Positions 20,481 to 30,462 of a stretch of 37,905 nucleotides of DNA are shown piece by piece. The notes beneath the pieces were generated by a model. That model saw nothing but the letters and a program-made list of their open reading frames with translations, had not been told where the DNA came from and searched no databases. How positions within the stretch are numbered: the stretch's first letter is position 1; each line of letters begins with the position of its first letter. Origin of the DNA: Guillardia theta CCMP2712 (Eukaryota; Cryptophyceae; Pyrenomonadales; Geminigeraceae); the NCBI RefSeq assembly GCF_000315625.1, contig NW_005434617.1, forward strand, positions 490,127-528,031. The letters run 5' to 3'. A program made the position numbers and the translations under genes.

Positions 20481-22679
20481 ATGGCGAGGACCGGCGGCAG
20501 CAAGGCAAGAAAGCCAGAAGAAAGGGATCAAAAAGTTTCATTCAGCCATCAGTTTTGGGTGCTCGTTGGTATCAATGTGGTGCTGTCATACTGTCGCGAG
20601 ACCTCGGGCATGGAGCCCTGTAGACTCTTTCCCTCTGGACTGAGAGGGACTGGTGTCCTGACTGCAATCCCCTCGTCGTGCCATGGCATCGCCCCCCTAC
20701 GTCTAAAGGTGAAGGAGCGTGCGGCAGTTTCTCCACTCATCGACTTGTTGCGTAGAGAAGTTCCTTGCGTCTGAGAGGTGGGGAAGGGAATTCGACAGAG
20801 CAGATCAGCCTGGATGTTTCAAACGAGACCTCGCTCGAGCACGCCTTCAACTCCGCGAAAGATTGTGACGCCCTCGAGGAGATGTCAGGAGATTTCTTCA
20901 GGATATCATCAGCACTTACACCTGTATCAGGTACAAACAGGTGTTGGAAAGAAATGCCTCACACATTGCAACTTTGCACAATTATGGGAATTTGTTGATG
21001 CGGATCAGACATGATTACCAAGGAGCGAGGTGATACATCTGTGCTTGAGAGAGTTTGGACCTGAAGCTAATGAAGGAAAAAATATGAGAAAGTCATTTCT
21101 TTGTGTCCTACTCATGTTTCCGCACTTTGCAATTACGGGAATATGTTACACACGCATCTTGGAGAGTACGACCAGGAAAGTCAAGATGTAAAGGAATTCG
21201 CCTGTAATCTTTGTGCAGGCCGAGGAGATGTACATGAAAGCTCTTGCTTTGGAGCCTAATCATAGTACAACTCTGTGCAACTACGGATTGTTTCTGCAAG
21301 TAAGACGAAGTGTTGTAGTGTCGAAGAGTGAGATGTTTTCAGAATGTTCGAAAAAACATAACGGCGGCAGAGACACATTATAAGAAAGTGAGCGAATCTT
21401 TTAAGTTGTGATGAAGATGTCTTATTGGCATGCAGGCATTGGGAGCAGACAGAAATCACTCAACAACGCTTTACAATTATGCAAGATTGCTGCAAGTAAG
21501 TGGATGGAAGTATATGCTCAGGGTTGTCTTGTTAATGGTGAAATTAGGAGTGCAAGCGAGACCCTGCGGCGGCGGAAGAACTATACCGGCGAGCGATCCA
21601 GAGTGATCCAGAGCACAGGTGGATTCGTTATGTTGCATCATGTCTGTCTTGGCGTGGTGTCTTGCCTGTATTCCCGTTTTACTGAAATCTTTAATTGCAG
21701 TCACGTGCTCTGCAGCTACGGTCTCCTACGACTCGTAGTACATCGTGACGTCGACGGAGCGGAAGAACTGTACAAGTAAGAAGAGTTTCTTCCACCCTCT
21801 CATTATTCATCGATTTTCCTATCAAGGAGAGCGCTGAAGAGCGATCCCAACCACGTGGCGACTTTGTACAACTATGGAAGTCTTGTAAGAAAGAGATTTT
21901 CTCCTGAGGTCACTCTAAACCTTCACAGCTCGAAGGTGTCCGTCAAAACTTTTCTGGTGCAGAAGAGATGTACAAGGTAACCAGCCTCTCTCTTCTTGCC
22001 ATCTGAGCTCTTGCCAGCGCGTGCTATCGGTTGATCCGAATCACTCGACCACCTTGTCCAACTATGGAGGACTCTTGCACACTGTTATTCGAGATTATGA
22101 TGCTGCTGAGAGGCTGTACAAGGTGAGATCAATCTCGAATCCTTATCATCGTCATCACACTTATTATTGCAGCGGGCTCTTGAACACGATGCGAACAGCA
22201 CAGCAACGTTATGCAACTACGGCCTTCTCCAGCAGGTTGTCCGCCTTTGACCTTGTCAAACGATTTTGAAAGGAGAGAGCAGACAGTGCGCGCCAACTTC
22301 GCCATCGCGCAGTCTCTCTACCTCCGCTCGCTAGCGGTGCCGTGCCAACTCTTTCTGTATCTTCTCCTCACATCCTGCAGGTGGATCCCGGCCATGTGCC
22401 CACCCTATGCAACTATGCCTACTTGTCTGCCACATCGCAGAACTACACCAAGGTTTGACGTGTCGTCGAGCCCCCTTCCGTTGACCGCGAGTAGGCGGAG
22501 GAGCTTCTGGTCCGAGCGCTTGACACTGAGCCTACGCACGAATTTGCTCAGGTGATTAAGATACAGACTTGCTCTGTCTGATCCTTCCGCAGCATTTTCT
22601 TGCTTGGGTGCGAAATAAAACGTCGACCGGTGCGCAGCCACCGAGAGGTGAATCTCTTGGTGGGCAGAAGTCAACCTGA
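20481..22679 (+). CDS. TPR-repeat protein with signal anchor and LRLRGG motif, 481 aa
   Basis: Seventeen exons: 20481-20708, 20756-20883, 20931-21029, 21076-21187, 21219-21299, 21343-21387, 21436-21495, 21548-21618, 21701-21775, 21827-21884, 21929-21976, 22018-22122, 22173-22235, 22280-22336, 22381-22452, 22495-22551, 22593-22679 (1446 nt). A hydrophobic segment (FWVLVGINVVLSYC, residues 25-38) precedes LRLRGG at 80-85. About ten TPR-like repeats of ~35 residues follow, consensus YKxALxxDPNHxTTLxNYGxLL...DYxGAEEL, ending HEFAQHFLAWVRNK. TPRs form superhelical protein-binding scaffolds; a lumenal or secreted scaffold is inferred. The 31-bp intron at 21188-21218 is abnormal and adds four residues to one repeat. 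The start could be 20415 instead. Confidence 0.82.
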
Positions 22680-22907
22680 CCGATCACAGCTGCTCCCGTT
22701 CAATCGGAGCCCGGCGGCAATGTCAGCAGAGCTGAGAGTGAGAAGCTTGTGTATGTGACAGGCAGATACACTGACGCAAGCCTGCAATCAGATGCGACCT
22801 CAAACGTTGAAAACCAACCAATGTGAGAGGATGATTACTCATAATGCTATTCTACAACAGGTCTGACACCATAAAGTGAAAGAATAAATTCAGCGGCTCT
22901 AACGATG
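22680..22907. other. Short gap between convergent genes
   Basis: It contains agaataaatt near 22881, a possible polyadenylation region; nothing else is seen. Confidence 0.4.
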
Positions 22908-23958
22908 TCATGAGCTCAGCTTGAAACGAGAACCATAGGCCGCTGTCATCGTCTTGCTATATTCTTGGTGCCATGTCAGCCCGTCTACCTGTTGTAGGAG
23001 GATGAGCCGCGTGACGGACAGCAACAACTTGCCTTGCGGATCATGTCGGAGGAGCGGCTCTTGTCTTTGCCGAACCGAACCCTTGAGGGTCTGAAGGTGC
23101 TCATGACGCCTGCCAAGGGGATGAGGGCAGGGGAGAAAAGGAGGAGAGGAAGGAAGGAGAGGGAGGGAGGGAGGGAGGAGGGGATGGAAGGGGCTGGTTC
23201 ACCGGTCGGCACTCTCTTGGGATCTGGTTCGCCATAGAGCTGAAGCCATGAGCGAACATCCTTGACCTGCGAGGGCGTCTCGAGCACCATGCAGTGCTTC
23301 TTATGGATCCTGACAAATGAGAGTGAGGAGATGGCATGTCAGTCTCTTCCGACCCGTCCAGATTTTCGTTGGTCATATTTGGCCAAAAGAACTTCTTGTT
23401 CACCTGTCAATAACACAAGCGCAGGTCAAACCCTTGCAGACCTTGAGTTCTTCACTTCACCGTGCAAGGATTGGATAGGAAGGAAACGCCTTCCTTGCTT
23501 CGATTCACTGTCGCTTCCTTTAGCAAAGTGCTTCAGTATGTCACCAGGTCGCAGCAGCAAGCACCATTCTGTATCGCGGCTTCGCAACTTGGCGGCCCCA
23601 AGCTGTCTCGAAGCGGAAGATAGGCTCGACCTACTCGAGCATGGCAACGTCATGCGAGGACGCAAGGCGAAGACTCAAACCTCGGGAGAAACAGCGTTGG
23701 CTTTGTCCACTATGCCGATCTCCTGCTGGAGCAGCCTTATGCCTCTCTCTCCTATGCACTTCACCAAGTCCTTCCGCGCCTCTTCACTGAGCTTGATGGG
23801 CTTCTCCCCTGGCAACAGCCATGCTCTCTGCGGAAGCTCGTCTGAACATCATCATGAGACAAAGAGGGGGAGAAGCAAGGCTTTGAACCTGAGCTCTGCT
23901 TTAGCGTGAAGGCTCCTTGCAGAGGAGGAAACGACCTCTTCGGGTCAGATACTGGCAT
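22908..23958 (-). CDS. Small protein with a PH-like pattern, ~230 aa
   Basis: Seven exons join in frame: 23958-23889, 23841-23681, 23602-23456, 23403-23354, 23309-23203, 23109-23033, 22988-22908 (693 nt). Landmarks are LPGEKPIKLSEEARKDLVK, TEWCLLLRPGDILKHFAKG, RRFLPIQSLHGEVNKKFFW, KKHCMVLETPSQVKDVRSW and a C-terminal TWHQEYSKTMTAAYGSRF. The strand-rich centre followed by VKDVRSWLQLYG resembles the last strand and C-terminal helix of a pleckstrin-homology fold. That is a guess from pattern only; phosphoinositide or protein binding would follow if right. The last intron (22989-23032) uses a GC donor. The start codon is uncertain because the frame stays open upstream to 24090. Confidence 0.65.
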
Positions 23959-24700
23959 GATGCCTCGTTTCGGATCCCGCTGAGAGTCTGAGGATTCCCA
24001 GAATGTGAATCCTAATGTTAAAGTGTAAATAATCATCATTGATGAGCTCCGGTAACTCAACGATGCTTCAACTTTTGCTATTGCTTGCATTCTTCTTCCA
24101 TCGATGCATCTCTCTATCTTCTCTAATACTCTACCAGCCTTCCTCTGACCCCATACGTTTCAACCTACTCACCACTTTCTTCTTCCTCTGCCTTGACCCG
24201 TGTCTGCCCACTAGTTCTCAAAAGGCTCTGCCCATGGCTCTACCCACGACTCTGCCCATGGCTCTCTGCCCATGGCTCTCGCCATGTTCGCTTGTCTGCT
24301 CTAACTGTCGCTCAGTGCATGTTCGTCGCGTCTCCGCTTCTCATCGCTGCATCAACGGATCGCACACCACACAGAACTTTTCAAGTTCTTTTTACGGGTA
24401 TGAACTTTTCATACCCCTGACAAAAAGTCCTAAAAGTCATGGTGGAGGGAAGGGAGTTGGTGGCAAGGAGGGGAGGCGAGGGAAGCAGAGGGCTGGGGCA
24501 GGAGAATGAGGAGCGAATGTCTGAACTAACCAAGGAGGGGAGACGGGGAAGGAGGAGGAGCGGGATTGAAGCATTAGCAGGGGAGGTGGGTTGAAAAGGA
24601 TCAAGTGAAGCAGAGGATGGAAGAGCAGTGAAAAGCACAAGGAGGGTAGAGGTGTCGTTAGAGAGATGGCACGCAAGTAACGAGGACTGCAGGTGTTATC
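23959..24700. other. Divergent promoter region
   Basis: It lies between the - strand PH-like gene and the + strand CX9C gene. It holds short direct repeats of tctgcccatggctct at 24226-24290 and a 9-bp stem/3-nt loop hairpin at 24396-24416 (gggtatgaa/ttcataccc). No gene is seen; ORFs here are low-complexity. Confidence 0.5.
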
Positions 24701-25030
24701 ATGGACAGCAAATGCGAGAGAGTCATCAAGGACTATCAGAAATGCCTGGAGCTTGCGCCAAAGCGCGGATGTATGGAGAAGCAGGCGAAAGTTCTTGAAT
24801 GCCGCGGGATGATCCATTGCCCGAAGGTAGCTCGTGCGCATTTTTTGTGCATGACAGGAACTGCTGAATCTCCTTGTGTGGTGCAGGAAGCGAAGTGTTG
24901 GCTTCAGTGTCATCGTGCCTTCATGAGCGTTGGAAGAGGAGACAAAGGACAACTCAATTGCGATTTAGAGCGAGATACTCTCATCGCGTGTCTGCCGGAA
25001 TTGAGCTTATCAAATGCAACTGTATCGTAA
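24701..25030 (+). CDS. Small CX9C (CHCH-like) protein, 89 aa
   Basis: Two exons, 24701-24826 and 24887-25030, flank a 60-bp intron (GTAGCT...GTGCAG); without splicing the frame stays open and gives 109 aa. CERVIKDYQKC and CMEKQAKVLEC are C-x9-C pairs in the N-terminal half, and CDLERDTLIAC near the C-terminus is a third. Twin CX9C proteins fold as disulfide-linked helical hairpins, mostly imported into the mitochondrial intermembrane space by the Mia40 relay, and serve as respiratory-complex subunits or assembly factors. I cannot assign a specific member; the third CX9C is unusual. No signal peptide is seen, which fits the Mia40 route. Confidence 0.75.
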   Translation: MDSKCERVIKDYQKCLELAPKRGCMEKQAKVLECRGMIHCPKVARAHFLCMTGTAESPCVVQEAKCWLQCHRAFMSVGRGDKGQLNCDLERDTLIACLPELSLSNATVS

Positions 25031-25296
25031 TCATGAGAGTGCAATTCATTTCACCTGGAAGATGCTCGAATTCAAGTGACGATGAAACATATGGGCTGCT
25101 CCTGGGTTGAGTTCTTGATATTGCAAACCAGCTGACGATGGGAGAGTCTTCCCGGAACAGAAATATCCTTCTCTTCAACTTTATCATTCCACCAATACAG
25201 CGATCTTTCTTTTACGTGAGAAACCAATCCTCCACGAGAGCATCGTTCCATGTGGGGCTCTTGTACAGTCGGATAGATACAGCTGCGTCGCACAGG

Positions 25297-26274
25297 TCAG
25301 TGAAGGAACTCTTGCTCAGCTAGTTCAACACCTGTATCCCATCTAGGACGTGAAGGAAGTCCACGATAGGCTGTAGGTTTCTCGGCGAAGAAGGATCGGA
25401 CGAATTCTGCTTGTCCCCAGGTGTTCACAGCGTTGGCGATGGTGTCGAGCTTCGAGAGATACTCAGCTTCCGAGTAGGGAAAGCGAGGATTAATCTGCCC
25501 GTAGTACGCGTAGTAAATATTGACTGATACCAACTTCCTGTCTGTCACGAGCTGCAGCTTGTCGCACTTGAGAGCCATGTCATGGTATAAACCGTACTTC
25601 TTGTTACATAGCAGCGCCAACTCAGCACCAGTGAGAAGAGAGTCTGAGCTCACGTCCGCCTGTTGCACCCGTTGCATCTGTTGCAGTCTTTCCGTCAAAG
25701 ATTTTCCAAGATCATCGTCTGCCATAGAATAACTGTCCGGGAGCTCTTGCGAGAACAAATCTCCTTCGTATTCTCCGTCCGCCCCCAGCTGTTTCAAAGA
25801 TATGACAGAAGTTTCTGATTCAAGGATCTGCTCCTGTATCATCGACTCAAGCTCGTCTCCCTTCCGCCAGCGCTTCGAGTCAGCCTCTCCAGGAACAACC
25901 TGTAGTCGCCAAGCCTTCGCACCTACACGATAAGAATAAGCAAACGTTTGATTTTGATTGAAATCAACATCACCAGACACTGATGAAGTATCGAAGAACC
26001 AGTCAATTGACTGCCCGAACTTTGAACCTACAGGACCAAGAAATCCAAGCATTTTCTCAACCGAGCCGTCTTTGGGGCCCTTGTCTGTATCAGGTTCAGG
26101 GTTACCCATGGCCATTGTTCTCAAGCCACATGTTCTACGCAACTTCAAGTCGTTTGGATGACTTGAAGGTCTCGTCACAAAGTTGGAAGCCAAGAATGCA
26201 GAGGCGACATTTGACATGATCAAGCCCGTCACGCACAGGCGTGCTAGCTGGGTCGCGAGTCGGCTTGGGAACAT
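25297..26274 (-). CDS. Plastid-targeted DUF3067-like protein, 325 aa
   Basis: This is the only intron-free cellular gene in the window. The N-terminus is a signal peptide ending ASNV-type sequence SNVASAF, with Phe at the +1 site, followed by a Ser/Arg-rich transit-like stretch (NFVTRPSSHPNDLKLRR). This bipartite leader with an ASAF motif directs import into plastids of red-algal origin. The C-terminal ~110 residues (TGAELALLCNKKYG, VNIYYAYYGQ, FPYSEAEYLSKLD, VNTWGQAEFVRSFF) match the DUF3067 pattern of cyanobacteria and plastids. The middle region is variable and has no recognised fold. DUF3067 proteins have no function that I know of. Confidence 0.85.
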   Translation of the reverse strand: MFPSRLATQLARLCVTGLIMSNVASAFLASNFVTRPSSHPNDLKLRRTCGLRTMAMGNPEPDTDKGPKDGSVEKMLGFLGPVGSKFGQSIDWFFDTSSVSGDVDFNQNQTFAYSYRVGAKAWRLQVVPGEADSKRWRKGDELESMIQEQILESETSVISLKQLGADGEYEGDLFSQELPDSYSMADDDLGKSLTERLQQMQRVQQADVSSDSLLTGAELALLCNKKYGLYHDMALKCDKLQLVTDRKLVSVNIYYAYYGQINPRFPYSEAEYLSKLDTIANAVNTWGQAEFVRSFFAEKPTAYRGLPSRPRWDTGVELAEQEFLH

Positions 26275-26855
26275 GCTGAGGAGGCAAGCAAATATATATA
26301 GAGATAGGCTGCGTCTCGCTCAGGATCTCTTCAGTGCGAGTATGAGGATGTCTTCAGTGCGAGTATGAGGATGTCTTCAGTGCGAGTATGAGGATCTCTT
26401 CAGAGCGAGTGTCAGGATCTCTTCAGAGCGAGTCCAGTTCTCAGCTCGTCCAAGCTTCTTCGCTGCTCTACTTCCTCTCGGCTAACCTTCTGCTTCACTT
26501 TCTTACTTCACAGTTGCAGCATGTCCTTTAGGAGGTTGCTGGAGCAACTACCACCCCCGTTTGTCCACCATGATGTACCCCTACCTCCCTTTGCATATTC
26601 TCTTTCAGGCCGGAGATACATGCTGGTCACTACCCCCACCCCCTCTTACAGTTGCACCTAAACCCTACCTTGAAAACTCTTTTTCGAGCTCTGAGGCGAG
26701 CTGGTTGTTGGCCGAGCGATGGCGAGCCATGGGCAGAGCATGAATGGAGTGACAAGAATGAAGGCATGCTGTAGTTGACGCGTTGAAATGAGTCTGTCAT
26801 AGACGATTCCAGCACAAGTTCTCCTACCCTCATGTTGTGAACACTTGTCGGTCAT
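26275..26855. promoter_or_regulatory. Divergent promoter region with TATA-like run and tandem repeats
   Basis: It separates the - strand DUF3067-like gene from the + strand beta-helix gene. A run aatatatata at 26291-26300 could be a TATA box, but it lies only ~17 bp from the - strand ATG. A 23-bp tandem repeat follows at 26321-26433. The rest (26434-26855) shows no gene. Confidence 0.5.
26321..26433. repeat. 23-bp tandem repeat, ~4.9 copies
   Basis: The unit is gaggatgtcttcagtgcgag plus tat; five copies start at 26321, 26344, 26367, 26390 and 26413. The last two differ at one or a few sites (agagcgag for agtgcgag). Confidence 0.9.
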
Positions 26856-29093
26856 ATGCCTCCTCGATCCTTTCAGTTTCCTTCTCAATGGCGACGGGGC
26901 GCATCTGTTTTGCTATGGATACTACATTTTTCGTGCGTTATGCTTGCAGCCTGGGACGATCAAGGTCACGTAGCAAGCTCCATGCACCTCAGGCCGCTCC
27001 AACTCAAGGCGGCGCTGGTCGGGCACAGCTCAGCATCGAGAGGCTGCCTGAGCCTCAGAGGAGGTTTGCTCGACACCTCGAGGCCAAGTGATGTCGTTAT
27101 GTCGGAGACAACCGTCGCCACGGAGGGCTCAACCTTTGTAGACGTGTGCAATGACGTGTCCCTTTGTCGCGATGCCCTTCCCCTGGTGAAGGCAAGCGAG
27201 CATCTCTCTTCGGAGCCTGGTAACCAAACTGTCCCCCCAAACAGTGAAGTGCGTATCAGGATGGAGCCGACAACGTATAATCTTACTTGCGAAGGAGACT
27301 TGCCGATCATTCGGCGGATGCTTCTGTATGGCACCAAGAAGCCAGAGAAGAATGCATCAACACTGATAGGCTCTGCACAAATAGACGAGCAACACATCAG
27401 TGGTGGGGGACGATTTAAATTTCTGAATGGGAGCGCTGGCTCAATCCTTCAGGGGGTTTCGTTGCAGTACTCATTGCTTCATTGCGTCATCATCTCAAAA
27501 TCAGGTTTCTATTATTGTTGACAAGACGTCTTCATCCCCGAACTGAGATCTTAATCAGTTGTATTGTTTCAATCTTGCGAAATACGAACATTCCAACAAA
27601 AGGCAGGCGACACACCAGTGAGCTGCTTGTGGCTGCAAGAAGGTAACAGTACACGACATGCTTTATTTCTTGCCATCTACTTTTTTTAATTTCATCTTGT
27701 TGTATTTTTTGCTTTTTCATGAACTCATCTTCACTAGGTCAAGGCATGCTATCAAGTTGTACGATTGGAGGATATGATGAGGAAAGACAAAGTGGGACAG
27801 GAATCGTAAGAAATTTTGTAATGTTTCAAAGGGGTGACAATTCGTTCAAGACGTTGTTTGGAAGCCAAAGTGAATGCATAGTAGAAGATTGCACTATAGA
27901 GTTCTGCTTTGGTTCATGTAAGGTCATTTTTCTCTGTTCTACATCTAGTCACTGTCAAGAAGGCATCGCTGTAATTCTCAATGGCACTGCAAAGATAAAG
28001 GTTCGTTGATTGGTTGAATTTCATCTCAGGAATTTACCATGTGCGATGATTTCAGAATAGTGCTATGCTGAATTCCTTTGCCGCATTCACAGCATCGGAC
28101 TGCATCTTTCATGACTGTAAGCACATACTTCAAGCAGCACGTCTACCAAAGTAACTTTTGCTCTATTTCTCAGCCGACGACATTCGATTGATTCCTGCTA
28201 CAATACATGCAGAAAATTGTCTGATTCAATGTTTGAACGGTGAATCGATAGACAACCTCGTTTTGCTCTGGATGACCTATGCATGCTTCTGGTTCCACTG
28301 AAAGTAAGTTTTGTCAGGAACATGGCAAGACAACGAAATTCCTTCAAATTATCAAGAAGTAAAATTTGCTCATATTGGGCATTTGTTCTGAGATCTCAAT
28401 GCAGGTCAACGTTACGTTGAAAGATCCTGATATACTTCCCCCACCGTTGATTATGTCGCAATGGTGAGAAACTGCGAATAGAATCGATGCTCTGACTTGC
28501 TTTCCTTGCAGGCTGGCAACAAAACCAAGATACAAGTGGGACAAGGAACGAGGAACGTGGCTGTACAAAGGTTGAAATCGTTTGCTTTATCTGCTTTCCC
28601 TCAACTTCTTGACAGGAAGGAGCAAGGAGGGCATCCAAGCACGGAAGGCTTTCTTCGACTCGGTCCGACGGTGAGATGCATTGGCAGACCAGGATGACTT
28701 CGTGATGTTTGCGGCAGGCCGGAAGAAGTCGACTTGCATCAAGTCAACAAAGAGATCAGGAAGGTGGGTTGATGCTCGAGGTGTTGACAGCAAGTCTCCT
28801 GATGTCATTGGTTTCACCTTGCCGTCATCTTCCCTTCCTCTGCAGAAGTTGCCATGGGAAAGCAGCGACAGTGCTTCTGTACAGGAGGAGGAAGAAGAGT
28901 CCTCTTCCGAACAGGCGAGTTTAGTGAAGAAAGTGCAACGAAATGCTCACATAAATTCATGCAGATGAAGCTCGATTATCGTGGGTTTGATCAGCGATCG
29001 AGGCAAACAGGCAAGTGGAAGAGATTTGTGCGAGCATGTAATGGCAGGCAAGAAACAGTGAGATGGTGTAGGCAAGATGCAACACTCAAGTAG
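26856..29093 (+). CDS. Secreted beta-helix (pectin-lyase-like) protein with LSLRGG motif, ~526 aa
   Basis: Twelve exons join in frame: 26856-27504, 27559-27642, 27738-28000, 28056-28116, 28174-28239, 28318-28358, 28405-28463, 28512-28570, 28616-28670, 28718-28763, 28846-28914, 28965-29093. A signal peptide lies at residues ~16-32 (ASVLLWILHFSCVMLAAW) and LSLRGG at 65-70. The middle (~180-370) has short Ile/Val/Asn/Cys-rich repeats such as GSILQGVSLQYSLLHCVII, CIVEDCTIEFC and ENCLIQCLNG, typical of right-handed parallel beta-helices. The tail is charged (RYKWDKERGTWLYKGRSKEG, then EEEEESSSEQ). No catalytic residues are identifiable. The last intron needs a GC donor (28915); reading through instead stops at 28968. 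The tail after ~28500 could belong to a second gene. Confidence 0.7.
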
Positions 29094-29316
29094 AGCAAGA
29101 GAGTGTTGATATGAGGAAGAAAAAAAGTTCACTCGAGTAAGAGAGTGAGATGAGGGAAATCAAGGAAGAAAACAACCAGAGGAAGACGAAACTGCTGCAA
29201 ATTGCATGAATGAGTGATCAAGGCAGGAAATCAGGTCTATAGGTTGGAAAGGGTGTAGAGAGGGAGGAATGACGCGATTTCGTGACTTGAGCGTCTTGTG
29301 ATATAATTTTCAAGGC

Positions 29317-29641
29317 ATGGAGACGAAAGACATTACCTATCGCTACAGAGCTGCTCTGGGTCATCCTGGGAATCCTCCGGTTCCAAGGAACAGGTTTCTC
29401 ACCACAAGCAACTGATGATCTGGCCTGACGTGATGCTGTCAGGCACTTCAAGGGAATCCGCAAAAACCCTGTGCTGAAGCGGAAGGGGAGGAGCATCCAT
29501 TTGAAGTGAAGCGGGGCTCGAGTTTCACTTCCATGTCGTAGGATCAGGATTGAAAAGAATCGTTGGGTTTGCAGGGCTGTTGACCAGCATCTCCTTGAAC
29601 CCTTCGATTCCGGGTACCTCGCTGAATTCAATCAAGAGTGA
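29317..29641 (+). CDS. Small basic protein, 79 aa, unknown
   Basis: Three exons join in frame: 29317-29393, 29443-29505, 29542-29641 (240 nt; introns 49 and 36 bp). The product has a basic middle (HFKGIRKNPVLKRKGRS) and ends RAVDQHLLEPFDSGYLAEF. The length, charge and Gly/Lys pattern would suit an organellar ribosomal protein, but no family is recognised. A frame on the opposite strand (29218-29631) is also open, so support rests on the closing phases and splice-like sites. An upstream exon may be missing. Confidence 0.45.
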
Positions 29642-30462
29642 GGGAAGAATATCATACATTAAGCAAGGGATGATAATCATATCTTAACAAGTAGATGAAG
29701 ATAATCACATCTTGACAAGTAGATAATCATGTCTTAACAAGTATCATACACGCCCCACTCACTAACTTCCACCAACTCCTCCCCTGCCTTCACCAGTCAT
29801 TTTCTCCTTCCGGTAGTCGTCTCCTCCCCTCATCCTCGAGTTAACAATCTCTTTCTACTTTCCACACCCTCCCGCTTCTTCCTTCTTCTCCTAACTTCTT
29901 CTCCTATCATTCACCTTATCGCATAGCCGCCGACCACTCCGGCTTCACCCAGCAGCACGACATTGCTTGCAACAATCGCTTCTGCAATCATTTCGCCTCT
30001 TCGTCCGTTCCAACATGCAGCAACTTCCTAATGCGATCTTTGCTGTCTAAATCACAACTCTCTGAGGCGGACCCATTTCCGCATCAATGATCGGATCATC
30101 ATCGCCGCCGGTGATCACCGACCAAGATGAGAGTCGAGTGGCACTCAGCCGACGGTACTACAGTGACACGTGCTTGTGGCTTCACTAGTATGAATTCCAA
30201 CTTGCGATCAAACAGAGTATCTAAACTGAACAGTGAAAGTCATGTACTGTAGCTTGCTACTAGGCTGTCCGATCATAGCGGACTTTTATTTCCCACGGAT
30301 TCCCACAGTCACGGTCCGTCACGGTCCGATCGGTCAAGCTGCCCGGCTCTGTTCAACCATTTTATTTTGAGGGCCTGCCAGCCGTTCGTATTTGTAGGCA
30401 CCGCTGAAGGTGTCAGCTAAACTCGGTGCTGGCCCGTCGCGGCTGCCCTTGCCGGCCGCTCT
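29642..30462. other. Gap between convergent genes, repeat-bearing
   Basis: It contains three copies of a ~22-bp unit, gataatcatgtcttaacaag, at 29672-29743; a pyrimidine-rich stretch at 29750-29960; and a GC-rich segment at 30060-30370 with cacggtccgtcacggtccg followed by atcgg, related to the GC islands elsewhere. No gene is seen. Confidence 0.5.
29672..29743. repeat. ~22-bp repeat, three copies
   Basis: gataatca, two variable bases, tctt, one variable base and acaagta recur at 29672, 29700 and 29722; the first copy has a 6-base extension. Confidence 0.85.
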
